From Kushneria konosiri (GTDB lineage: Bacteria > Pseudomonadota > Gammaproteobacteria > Pseudomonadales > Halomonadaceae), in contig NZ_CP021323.1 in assembly GCF_002155145.1 (NCBI RefSeq), forward strand, positions 1,674,001-1,738,000: 64,000 bases of DNA, written 5' to 3'. This document shows positions 17,653 through 25,093 of this stretch, piece by piece. The notes beneath the pieces were generated by a model. The model made no database searches. It was not told the DNA's origin and was given only the letters and a program-made list of their open reading frames with translations. Each line of letters starts with the position of its first letter. The first letter of the stretch is position 1. The position numbers and the translations under genes were made by a program.

Positions 17653-17668
17653 AGCCAATGGCGTGCCA
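17653..17668 (-). promoter_or_regulatory. Sigma-54 promoter of nasC-nirBD
   Basis: Minus strand TGGCACGCCATTGGCT has GG-N10-GC spacing, the -24/-12 signature. The predicted start, about 12 bases on, is near 17642, immediately before hairpin P1. Confidence 0.72.
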
Positions 17669-17744
17669 CATGAAAAATTACGCTTTTGATTCAGTCGTCT
17701 GGGCGTTTTGTCGTGACGCTGTCAGGCCCCCGGGCGAAGGATCC

Positions 17745-17792
17745 TGCCCAAAGGCGGTGCGTTTTGCGTCAAACGTGCACCATGGCTGGACG
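17745..17792. promoter_or_regulatory. Candidate NtrC enhancer sites between nasC and nasA promoters
   Basis: Two 17-base elements resemble the NtrC dyad (TGCACC-N5-GGTGCA): TGCCCAAAGGCGGTGCG at 17745-17761 and TGCACCATGGCTGGACG at 17776-17792. Each has one good and one weaker half. They lie between the two divergent sigma-54 promoters (17653-17668 minus, 17868-17883 plus), about 75-125 bases from each, where a shared enhancer would be expected. Confidence 0.45.
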
Positions 17793-17867
17793 TGTCGAGG
17801 GTAAGCGGGCTCTGGAATCTTTAGCGCTGCCATTCAGCCTTCTGTTATGAAAGGGAAAAACCGGCAG

Positions 17868-17883
17868 TGGCGTGGAAGGTGCA
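17868..17883 (+). promoter_or_regulatory. Sigma-54 promoter of nasA-cobA
   Basis: TGGCGTGGAAGGTGCA fits the -24/-12 consensus with GG-N10-GC spacing. The predicted start is near 17894, giving a leader of about 175 bases. Confidence 0.68.
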
Positions 17884-17959
17884 GATCATCATGACACCGC
17901 GGCCGTGGTCGCGATTCGAGCGGGGCAATGACGTCCCGAATCGGATCGACACGCTTTCC

Positions 17960-18020
17960 CGCCGCAAAGGTGCGCCGTTCAGGCGCCATCGAACGATTTG
18001 AAGACAGGCACAGGGGCCTG
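17960..18020 (+). ncRNA. ANTAR-target two-hairpin leader of nasA
   Basis: P1 at 17960-17977: stem CGCCGC/GCGCCG with one C-C mismatch, loop AAAGGT. P2 at 18005-18020: stem CAGGC/GCCTG, loop ACAGGG. Both loops have A1 and G4. The linker is 27 bases. The 3' side of P2 overlaps the 5' arm of the terminator at 18014-18051, so antiterminator binding would prevent termination before nasA. A second inverted repeat (GATTCG/CGAATC, about 17913-17942) lies upstream of P1. Confidence 0.75.
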
Positions 18021-18051
18021 ACCTCACGCTCGCGTGATGTCAGGCCCTTTT
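18014..18051 (+). terminator. Attenuator terminator in nasA leader
   Basis: Nine-bp stem GGGCCTGAC/GTCAGGCCC plus an inner TCACG/CGTGA stem with a CTCG loop, followed by TTTT. It is located just before the nasA ribosome-binding site (AAGGAGG, 18057-18063). Confidence 0.82.
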
Positions 18052-18068
18052 GCATTCAAGGAGGCCTC

Positions 18069-20879
18069 ATGTCCGCGACCCAACCATCCGGAACCCGTTT
18101 ATCCGTCATACCCTCATCCGTTACCCGCTCCGGCGTTTCTTCCGCCGATCACATGGGTGAGTTATCCGGTCAAACGGACAGGGGCGCGTGTCATGCTCAA
18201 ACGACCTGCCCCTATTGCGGCGTCGGGTGCGGCGTGCGCGCCACCGTGAGCGGCGAGTCGATCAGCGCGGTTGAGGGGGACCCGGTGCACCCGGCCAATC
18301 AGGGTCGGCTGTGCGTCAAGGGCAGCGCCCTGCATGAGACGCTCGGCCATGCCGGGCGAGTGCTGGCGCCACGCGTCGATGGTCAAACGGTCGACTGGGA
18401 CACGGCGCTCGATGTGCTTGCCCGTCGTCTTCACGCCACGCAGGCGGCCCACGGCCCTGGGTCGGTGGCAGCGTATCTCTCGGGCCAGCTTCTGACCGAG
18501 GACTATTACGTCGCCAACAAGCTCTTCAAGGGCTTTCTCGGCACGCCCCATGTGGATACCAACTCCCGGCTCTGCATGGCGTCAGCGGTGGCGGCCTACA
18601 AGCGGGCCTTCGGCGCCGACGCCGTACCCTGCTGCTATGAGGATCTGGAGCGCGCCGAGCTGGTGGTACTGGTGGGGTCCAATCTGGCCTGGAACCATCC
18701 GGTGCTCTATCAGCGCCTGAAAGCGGCGAAAACGCGCAACCCGCTGATGCGCGTGGTGGTGATCGACCCTCGCGTGACCGACAGTTGCGATATCGCCGAT
18801 CTTTATCTGGGCATCGCGCCGGGCAGCGACGCGCGGCTGTTCAATGGGCTGCTGGCGTTCATGGCGCGCACGAACCGGCTGGATCGTCTCTATCTGGAGC
18901 GTCACGCCGAAGGGTTTGAGGAGACGCTGGCGGCGGTGCTCGAGGACGACACCACAATCGAGGCCATCGCGGCGGACTGCGATATTGATGCCGAGCGGCT
19001 CGAGACGTTTTATTACTGGTTTGCCACCCAGCTGCATGTGGTCACGCTCTATTCGCAGGGCATCAATCAATCGAGCAGCGGCACCGACAAGTGCCAGGCG
19101 ATCATCAACTGTCATCTGGCCGGCGGCAAGCTCGGCCTGCCCGGCGCCGGGCCGTTTTCGATTACCGGCCAGCCCAACGCCATGGGCGGGCGCGAAGTCG
19201 GCGGGCTGGCCAATCAGCTGGCCGCTCACATGGATTACCACACCCCCGGGGCGATCGAGCGGGTGTCGACGTTCTGGGGCGCGCCGTCGCTGCCCACCGA
19301 GCCCGGCCACAAGGCCGTCGAGCTGTTCGAGGCCATCGAGCGCGGCGAGGTCCGGGCGGTGTGGATCATGGCGACCAACCCGGTGGTCAGCCTGCCGGAT
19401 GCCGATCGCATCAAGCGCATTCTGGCCGACTGTCCGCTGGTCATCGTCTCCGAGTGCATGGAAAACGCCGAGCTGCTCGAGGTGGCCGACATCGTGCTGC
19501 CGGCGACGGGCTGGTCGGAAAAGGACGGCACCGTCACCAACTCGGAGCGGTGCATTTCGCGCCAGCGTGGCCTGCTCCCGCCCCCGGGCCAGGCGCGACA
19601 CGACTGGCAGATCATGACCGATCTTGCCGGCCGGCTCGGCTTCGGGTCGGCCTTTTCCTACACCCACCCGGCCGAGATCTTTGATGAGCACGCCAGACTC
19701 TCGGGGCTTGATAACGATCCGGCGCGACCGGACTGGCGCGCCTTTGATATTTCCGGACTTTGCGGCCTCGACCGCGCGGCCTACGACGCGCTGGCCCCGA
19801 TCCAGTGGCCAGTCAATGCCGATCACCCTCAAGGTGCCGCACGGCTGTTCGAGGATGGCCGCTTTCCGACCGCCTCCGGCCGTGCGCGGCTGCTGCCGGT
19901 TCGTCCGCGCCTGCCGGCTCAAACGCTGAGCGAGACCCATCCGCTGCGCCTCAACACCGGGCGCGTGCGCGATCAGTGGCACACCATGACCCGCACGGCC
20001 CGGGCGGCCCGTCTGATGAACCATCGTGACGAGCCCTTCATCGAACTGAACCCCTTTGACGCCGACGCGGCCGGCATCGAGGAAGGCCGACTGATCGAGC
20101 TTGCCGGTGAGGGCGGTCACTATCGCGGCCGGGCACGCATCAAGCGCGGCCAGCGCCGGGGCGAGGTCTTTGTGCCCATGCACTGGAACGGCGCGTTCAG
20201 CGGCCGCGCCAAGGCCAATGCGCTGATCACCCCGCTGGTCGATCCGATTTCCGGTCAGCCGGAGTCCAAGCATGGCGCCGTGGGCATTCAGCCGCTGGCG
20301 CACGGCTGGGAGGCCACGCTGCTGGTCGCCGGTGACCTGTCGGAGACGGTGACGCCGACCGAGGACTGCGCCTACTGGACGCGCATTCCGATGCGTCACG
20401 CCCTGCGTTGGCAGCTGGCCGGCACGCCTGACGCGGGTGAACGGGACTGGATGGACTGGATCGCGCGGGTGCTGCCAGGGCCGGTATCCCAGTGGAGTAC
20501 GGATGAGGCCAGAGGGCGCTTGCGAGCAAGCGGGCTTGCCGGGAATCGGATAGCCTGGTGGCTGATGGTCGGCCCGCCGGCGGAACTACCATCACTGCAC
20601 TGGCTGGATGCCTGCTTCGACCCCGCTGATGGCACACCGCTTGAGGCGACGACGCGCCGACGGCTGCTGGCAGGGGCCGCCAGCGGGGCCGCCGATGTGG
20701 GGCCCATTGTCTGCAGCTGTCACCAAGTGGGTCAGTACACAATTACCGCGGCGATCCGCCGGGGCCACCGAAGCGTCGAGGCGCTCGGTGCCGAGCTTGC
20801 CTGTGGCACTCAGTGCGGCTCCTGCCAACCCGAACTCAAGGCATTACTGGAAGAGGAATCCGTCCATGTCGAGCTGTAA
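18069..20879 (+). CDS. nasA: Assimilatory nitrate reductase catalytic subunit
   Basis: A 936-residue cytoplasmic molybdopterin enzyme reducing nitrate to nitrite. The N-terminal [4Fe-4S] ligands are in CPYCGVGCGV and GRLCVKGSAL. Molybdopterin oxidoreductase domains follow (TNSRLCMASAVAAYKRAFG, QGINQSSSGTDKCQAIINCHLAGGKLGLPGAGPFS) with a C-terminal dinucleotide-binding domain (LNTGRVRDQWHTMTRT). A BFD-like [2Fe-2S] tail comes last (VCSCHQVG...CGTQCGSC). The start at 18069 has a perfect AAGGAGG. The frame opens at 17928, but that would cover the leader hairpins. Its stop overlaps the cobA start. Confidence 0.96.
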   Translation: MSATQPSGTRLSVIPSSVTRSGVSSADHMGELSGQTDRGACHAQTTCPYCGVGCGVRATVSGESISAVEGDPVHPANQGRLCVKGSALHETLGHAGRVLAPRVDGQTVDWDTALDVLARRLHATQAAHGPGSVAAYLSGQLLTEDYYVANKLFKGFLGTPHVDTNSRLCMASAVAAYKRAFGADAVPCCYEDLERAELVVLVGSNLAWNHPVLYQRLKAAKTRNPLMRVVVIDPRVTDSCDIADLYLGIAPGSDARLFNGLLAFMARTNRLDRLYLERHAEGFEETLAAVLEDDTTIEAIAADCDIDAERLETFYYWFATQLHVVTLYSQGINQSSSGTDKCQAIINCHLAGGKLGLPGAGPFSITGQPNAMGGREVGGLANQLAAHMDYHTPGAIERVSTFWGAPSLPTEPGHKAVELFEAIERGEVRAVWIMATNPVVSLPDADRIKRILADCPLVIVSECMENAELLEVADIVLPATGWSEKDGTVTNSERCISRQRGLLPPPGQARHDWQIMTDLAGRLGFGSAFSYTHPAEIFDEHARLSGLDNDPARPDWRAFDISGLCGLDRAAYDALAPIQWPVNADHPQGAARLFEDGRFPTASGRARLLPVRPRLPAQTLSETHPLRLNTGRVRDQWHTMTRTARAARLMNHRDEPFIELNPFDADAAGIEEGRLIELAGEGGHYRGRARIKRGQRRGEVFVPMHWNGAFSGRAKANALITPLVDPISGQPESKHGAVGIQPLAHGWEATLLVAGDLSETVTPTEDCAYWTRIPMRHALRWQLAGTPDAGERDWMDWIARVLPGPVSQWSTDEARGRLRASGLAGNRIAWWLMVGPPAELPSLHWLDACFDPADGTPLEATTRRRLLAGAASGAADVGPIVCSCHQVGQYTITAAIRRGHRSVEALGAELACGTQCGSCQPELKALLEEESVHVEL

Positions 20880-21774
20880 CCCCTCTCATCCCCTGCGCTT
20901 TGGCGCGTCCCGCTGGATGATGCGGCTCGGCCATGTCGCCACGCGAGCGCTGTCCACGGCGCGAGGCCGGCGGCGTGACAGCGATATACCCGAGCAGAAG
21001 GCCCCCATGGGGCAGGTGGCCCTGGTCGGCGCAGGCCCAGGTGCTGCGGATCTTCTGACGCTTCGTGCGCTGGATCGCCTTCAGGCGGCCGATGCCGTGG
21101 TTTATGACCGACTGGTCGGGCCGGAGATTCTGGCGCGGCTGCCGGCCGGGTGCGAACGCTACTACGTGGGCAAGGCCTGCGGTCAGCACAGTGTGTCTCA
21201 GGCCGAGATCGGCGCGCGGCTGGTGGCACTGGCGCGTGCGGGCAAGCGGGTCGTGCGGCTCAAGGGCGGTGACCCCGGCGTGTTCGCACGCATGGGCGAA
21301 GAGCTGGCCGCCCTTGCCGAGGCCGGCATCGACGCTGAAATTGTGCCCGGCATTACCGCAGCCTCCGGTGCTGCCGCCGCGCTCGGCCTGCCGCTGACCG
21401 ATCGCGGCCACGCCCAGACGCTGCGATTCGTGACCGCTCATCAGGCGCGGGAGGACCGTCTGCCGGACTGGTCGGCGCTGGCGCGTCGCGATGAAACGCT
21501 GGTGTTCTACATGGGGCTCAATCGGGTGGCGACTATCTGTGAGGGGCTGACAGGCGCCGGTCTGCCGGCGGACTGGCCGGTAATGCTGATTGCACATGCC
21601 ACGCTGCCGACACAGCAGACCCGCGTGGGAACGCTGGCCACCCTGCCTGCCCTGCTTGAGGCAGCGCCGATGCCGTCGCCCTGCCTGATCGTGGTGGGCA
21701 GTGTGGTCACGCTGTACCGTGAAGAGGCCAATGCCGATCGTCACGCGCTGGCCGGGGAAGCACCTCTCTCCTGA
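20866..21774 (+). CDS. cobA: Uroporphyrinogen-III C-methyltransferase (SUMT)
   Basis: Makes precorrin-2 from uroporphyrinogen III with SAM, the branch step to siroheme, the cofactor of NirB. Conserved motifs: VALVGAGPGAADLLTLRAL, VVRLKGGDPGVFARMGEE, PGITAASGAAA, LVFYMGL. The reading frame begins at 20866, overlapping the nasA stop by 14 bases with AGAGGAA upstream. The conserved domain only starts at MGQVALVG (21007), so there is an unexplained 47-residue basic N-terminal extension, or the true start is 21007. Only the methyltransferase domain of CysG is present. Co-transcription with nasA is clear from the overlap. Confidence 0.93.
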   Translation: MSSCNPSHPLRFGASRWMMRLGHVATRALSTARGRRRDSDIPEQKAPMGQVALVGAGPGAADLLTLRALDRLQAADAVVYDRLVGPEILARLPAGCERYYVGKACGQHSVSQAEIGARLVALARAGKRVVRLKGGDPGVFARMGEELAALAEAGIDAEIVPGITAASGAAAALGLPLTDRGHAQTLRFVTAHQAREDRLPDWSALARRDETLVFYMGLNRVATICEGLTGAGLPADWPVMLIAHATLPTQQTRVGTLATLPALLEAAPMPSPCLIVVGSVVTLYREEANADRHALAGEAPLS

Positions 21775-21800
21775 CAGGGCCTGACGGACAGGGTCATCGA

Positions 21801-21846
21801 TATGAAAAAACGCCGTCACATGAGTGACGGCGTTTTGTTTTTTTCT
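21801..21846 (+). terminator. Terminator after cobA
   Basis: AAAACGCCGTCAC/GTGACGGCGTTTT stem with an ATGA loop and a long T tract. The complementary A-rich arm also lets it serve the convergent transporter gene. Confidence 0.88.
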
Positions 21847-21905
21847 TTTGAGTCGAGTGAGTTATGGACGCCAGGCCAGTGCTGCGCGAGCACTGGCCTG
21901 ATCGA

Positions 21906-23276
21906 TCAGGAGGCCTGATGTGCGTCGCGTACCGACGCGCGGCCGGTGTCATCCTCGGCACCGGCGGCCTCGCGATAGGCGGCTTCCTCTTCGGCTTCTA
22001 CCTCGGGGGTGAAGCGTACGGCCAGCGCGGCCAGCGAGATCACCACCACCGCCACGCCGAGATAGAATAGCCCTTCCTGATAGGTCAGCGCCTCGCTTCG
22101 AAACAGAAAGCCTGCGGCGACAGCGCCAGCGTTGCCCCCGGCCCCCACGATGCCGGCCACGGCGCCCAGCGCCTTTTTATTGATAAACGGCACCACGCCA
22201 AAGGTAGCGCCTTCGGCCATCTGCACGAACAGGCTGAACACCAGCATGATGCCGATGGCCAGTGCCAGCACCTCCATGTGCGCAAAGCCGATCAGGGCAA
22301 TGCCTTCACACAGCATGGCCAGAAACAGCCAGCGGACCCGGCCCTTGAGCCCGCTCTTGCGGGCAAACAGATCCGAAAAGACCCCGCCCAGCGTTCGGGC
22401 GAACAGGTTCATCATCCCGAACAGCCCCGCAATCAGACCGGCGGTGGCCAGATTCAGCGAGAAGGTGTCAAAAAAGTAGATGGCGGCGATGTTGTTGATG
22501 GTCAGCTCGACCCCGAAGCAGGCGGCATAGACCAGAAACAGCGCCCAGACGCGGATGTCCTTTGCGGCGGCGGCAAAGCTCTGGAAAGCCCCATGTTCCC
22601 GAGTGGCTTCAGGCAGCTCGCCGCGGGCGCGCAGCTCATCAAAGTTGCCGTTCGGTGCGTCCTGCGTCAGCCGGTAATAGGCGATGCCGGTCAGAAACAG
22701 CACGATGCCCGGCACGACCATGGCCAGTCGCCAGCCCAGCGTTTCGCTGACCCCGAGCATCAAAACGCCCGAGAACACCAGCGGCATCAGAATCTGGGTG
22801 GTGCCGCCCCCCAGATTGCCCCAGCCGGCCGTGGTGGCGTTGGCGGTGCCGACCACGTTGGGCGCGAACATGATCGTGGAGTGGTACTGGGTAATCACAA
22901 ACGATGCCCCGATGGCGCCGATGGCCAGTCGCGCCATCAAAAAGGTTTCAAAGCTGTCGGCCAGACCGATCAGCATGACCGGCAGTGAGCCCAGGCACAA
23001 AAGCCAGGTATAAGCCTTGCGTGGCCCGATGCGGTCACACAGCAGGCCGATGAGCAGCCGCACCACGATGGTGATGGCGACCGAGGCGATGATGGTGTTG
23101 CCGATCTGGGTCTTGGTCAGTCCCAGGTCATCACGGACCACGGCCATCAGCGGGGCGATACCGAACCAGCCGAAAAAGCACACGTGGAAGGCAAACCACG
23201 ATAGATGGAAGGCGCGCATCTGTGGGGTCGAAAAGGTCAGTAACCGTATCCTGTTGGCTTTGTTACGGATGTCCAT
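21906..23276 (-). CDS. Nitrate/nitrite transporter, MFS (NarK/NasA-type)
   Basis: A 456-residue inner-membrane protein with about 12 transmembrane segments. It contains the two nitrate-signature motifs of the nitrate/nitrite porter family: GWGNLGGGTTQILMP in segment 5 and GAGGNAGAVAAG in segment 11. The start at 23276 (MDIRNKANRI) has GGAG 8 bases upstream. The frame opens at 23483 but would run through the leader. It lies downstream of nasR on the same strand, separated by a 376-base leader with its own sigma-54 promoter and ANTAR hairpins. It should supply nitrate to NasA. Confidence 0.94.
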   Translation of the reverse strand: MDIRNKANRIRLLTFSTPQMRAFHLSWFAFHVCFFGWFGIAPLMAVVRDDLGLTKTQIGNTIIASVAITIVVRLLIGLLCDRIGPRKAYTWLLCLGSLPVMLIGLADSFETFLMARLAIGAIGASFVITQYHSTIMFAPNVVGTANATTAGWGNLGGGTTQILMPLVFSGVLMLGVSETLGWRLAMVVPGIVLFLTGIAYYRLTQDAPNGNFDELRARGELPEATREHGAFQSFAAAAKDIRVWALFLVYAACFGVELTINNIAAIYFFDTFSLNLATAGLIAGLFGMMNLFARTLGGVFSDLFARKSGLKGRVRWLFLAMLCEGIALIGFAHMEVLALAIGIMLVFSLFVQMAEGATFGVVPFINKKALGAVAGIVGAGGNAGAVAAGFLFRSEALTYQEGLFYLGVAVVVISLAALAVRFTPEVEAEEEAAYREAAGAEDDTGRASVRDAHQAS

Positions 23277-23319
23277 CACTCGTTCTCCGTGGTTGACGAC
23301 ACTCAAGGGACATGGCCTT

Positions 23320-23382
23320 ACAAACGACAACGGCGCCCACCGACCTTCCCGTGTTGCAGGAAGGTGGGTGGACGCCGTTGTC
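23320..23382 (-). terminator. Attenuator hairpin in nitrate-transporter leader
   Basis: Minus strand: long imperfect stem with outer arms GACAACGGCG/CGCCGTTGTC and inner arms ACCCACCTTCC/GGGAAGGT plus CGGTGGG, followed by GTTTGT. The T tract is weak compared with the other two leaders. The 5' arm overlaps hairpin P2 (23370-23383). Confidence 0.65.
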
Positions 23383-23477
23383 CGATACACGCAGGCCCGA
23401 GGGCGCAACGTGTCATGTCTTGTCAGGGAAGGGGCAAGGGCCTGGTGGCATTGCCCGTTCGAACCGCCTTTGGCTCG
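23370..23477 (-). ncRNA. ANTAR-target two-hairpin leader of the nitrate transporter gene
   Basis: Minus strand P1 (23460-23477): stem CGAGCC/GGTTCG including one G-U pair, loop AAAGGC. P2 (23370-23383): stem GGAC/GTCC, loop AACGGC, identical to the P2 loop of the nirB leader. Both loops have A1 and G4. The linker is about 76 bases. P2 shares its bases with the 5' arm of the large attenuator hairpin. The short 4-bp P2 stem is the weakest part of the case. Confidence 0.72.
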
Positions 23478-23492
23478 GGGCATGTCACCTCA

Positions 23493-23508
23493 AGCAGATG
23501 TGAGGCCA
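23493..23508 (-). promoter_or_regulatory. Sigma-54 promoter of the nitrate transporter gene
   Basis: Minus strand TGGCCTCACATCTGCT with GG-N10-GC. The predicted start is near 23482, five bases before hairpin P1. Two TGCACC half-sites (NtrC-like) lie about 100-130 bases upstream, at about 23609-23632. Confidence 0.62.
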
Positions 23509-23652
23509 GAATCAAAAGAATGCCGACATTTCAGGACACTACTACGAAGCAGAGCGTGATGGGCCCCTTGCAGGGCGGTGGGCAGGGGGGCGTCAGGGAC
23601 CCTGGCGGTGCACCGGTGATGCGTGATGCACCGAAGCGGCGCCGACCTGGCA

Positions 23653-24894
23653 TTAGGTGCAGTCGATCATCGCCCGGGCAATCGAGACCAGCGGCTGGCT
23701 CTGATCCATTGCGGCCTTGCGCATCAGGCGATAGGCGCTGTCTTCATCGATATGCTGCTGCGCCATGAGCAGGCCCTTGGCGCGCTCGATCAGCTTGCGC
23801 TCGCGCAGGGTTTTGCGGGTGTGAGCCAGTTCATCGCTTAACTGCTGAAGCCGGTGATTCTGGGTCTGGACCAGTTCCAGCAGGGAGCGGTCGAAGTATC
23901 GCACCGTGACCGGTGCGGCCGGGGCGTCGACCTCCGGGGTGGGCGACAGTGTGGTCGGCTCTGCCCGGGTCGTCACGTCATCAATACGATCACGACCGCT
24001 GGCCTGCTCAAGCGCCTGGCAACAGCTCTGGTGCAGCGCCTCGACGAGCTGATCCTCGATGGCCTTCATGGCATCGATGCGCTGGGTCGCCAGGGCGTAC
24101 CACTGCTCACCGGGTGCCTCGAGATCGTCCGGCAGGACCGTCTCGGCAAGCGCCATGGCGCGGAGATGCCCCAGCGTGCTCAGCGTGGGGTGATCGGCGA
24201 GCGCGGCCCACCGGCGTCGGGCCGTCTCATCGGCGAACTCGGTAAACGTATCGAAGCAGTCCTGCTGGGCATCGATCAGCGATTGAAGGGTGTGGCGGTG
24301 GGCATCATCGAAACGCCCCAGGGTGAAGCCCAGTGCTCCACAGGCGCGCTCCTGTCCGGCCAGCTCCTTGCCCTGAATGAAATGAAAGAGGCTGACCAGC
24401 GCGCGGGTGATATCGGCATCGCTGGCGGTATCAGCCACCTCGAACACCACCGAAAGCAGCGTGCCGATGGCCCGGTTGTAGAGACGGGTCGCCTCATCGG
24501 CGCTCACCTGCTGGGCCGCCACCCGGGTGCGCAGCTCCGCGAGCGCATCCAGTGCCGTCACCGCCCCGGCCAGACGCCGGAGCAGGCGGGGAGAATAGGC
24601 GCGGGCCTCATGCGATGCCTCATCGCGAGCGCTCATCCAGTGGGTCAGTGCCGCGTGCAGCTGAGTATCGGCCTGACGACTGTGATCCGCGTGCGCCTGG
24701 TAGCGTTCGATAAAGCGTTGACCGCGCGAGCCCAGCACGATGCTTGCCGCCCCACGCTCGCGCTGCAGGGCATGCACCAGCTGGCTGAGCGGCCCTACCA
24801 GCGCACAGAGGGCAATCAGCTGATGAAGTCGGTCGATATCGGAGGCGTTGGCGGCCGCCAGCAGCCGCTCAAGGGTCGAGCTGGTCACGGTCAT
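23653..24894 (-). CDS. nasR: Nitrate-responsive ANTAR antiterminator
   Basis: A 413-residue protein. An N-terminal NIT domain carries the nitrate-contacting ALQRERGAASIVLGSRG segment (about 42-58). A C-terminal ANTAR RNA-binding domain (about 350-410) contains LAHTRKTLRERKLIERAKGLLMAQQHIDEDSAYRLMRKAA. In Klebsiella, NasR binds nitrate and then the leader RNA to stop termination. The three leaders in this window fit that role. It is on the same strand as the nitrate transporter and upstream of it, so it would be expressed ahead of the attenuator. Start ATG at 24894 with GAGG upstream. The ligand is inferred from the domain. Confidence 0.93.
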   Translation of the reverse strand: MTVTSSTLERLLAAANASDIDRLHQLIALCALVGPLSQLVHALQRERGAASIVLGSRGQRFIERYQAHADHSRQADTQLHAALTHWMSARDEASHEARAYSPRLLRRLAGAVTALDALAELRTRVAAQQVSADEATRLYNRAIGTLLSVVFEVADTASDADITRALVSLFHFIQGKELAGQERACGALGFTLGRFDDAHRHTLQSLIDAQQDCFDTFTEFADETARRRWAALADHPTLSTLGHLRAMALAETVLPDDLEAPGEQWYALATQRIDAMKAIEDQLVEALHQSCCQALEQASGRDRIDDVTTRAEPTTLSPTPEVDAPAAPVTVRYFDRSLLELVQTQNHRLQQLSDELAHTRKTLRERKLIERAKGLLMAQQHIDEDSAYRLMRKAAMDQSQPLVSIARAMIDCT

Positions 24895-25035
24895 GTCCTC
24901 GGGCCTCGACCTGGATCAGGCCGAGACGGTCTTGTTGTTGGTGTTGTTCGAGTGTACCAGCACGACTCGCGTCGTCATCGGGGGGAGTAGTGCCGAAGGG
25001 GCACAGGCAACAAGTTTTATCAAAAACTGCCTGGA

Positions 25036-25051
25036 TGGCCCGCTTATTGCT
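25036..25051 (+). promoter_or_regulatory. Sigma-54 promoter of codBA
   Basis: TGGCCCGCTTATTGCT is a near-consensus -24/-12 element with GG-N10-GC. The predicted start is near 25062, which favours translation of codB from 25094 rather than 25070. An inverted repeat GTGCC-N5-GGCAC at 24990-25004 lies upstream, but I cannot assign its binding protein. Confidence 0.65.
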
Positions 25052-25093
25052 TGAGGTGCTGACAGTTCAATGACGGCTATCGAGGTTTCGAAC

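Noticed and set aside
18582-20399. Long open frame (605 codons) antisense to nasA
   Set aside because: Shadow frame in GC-rich coding DNA. The plus strand encodes the fully conserved NasA, and the antisense product has no recognisable motifs.
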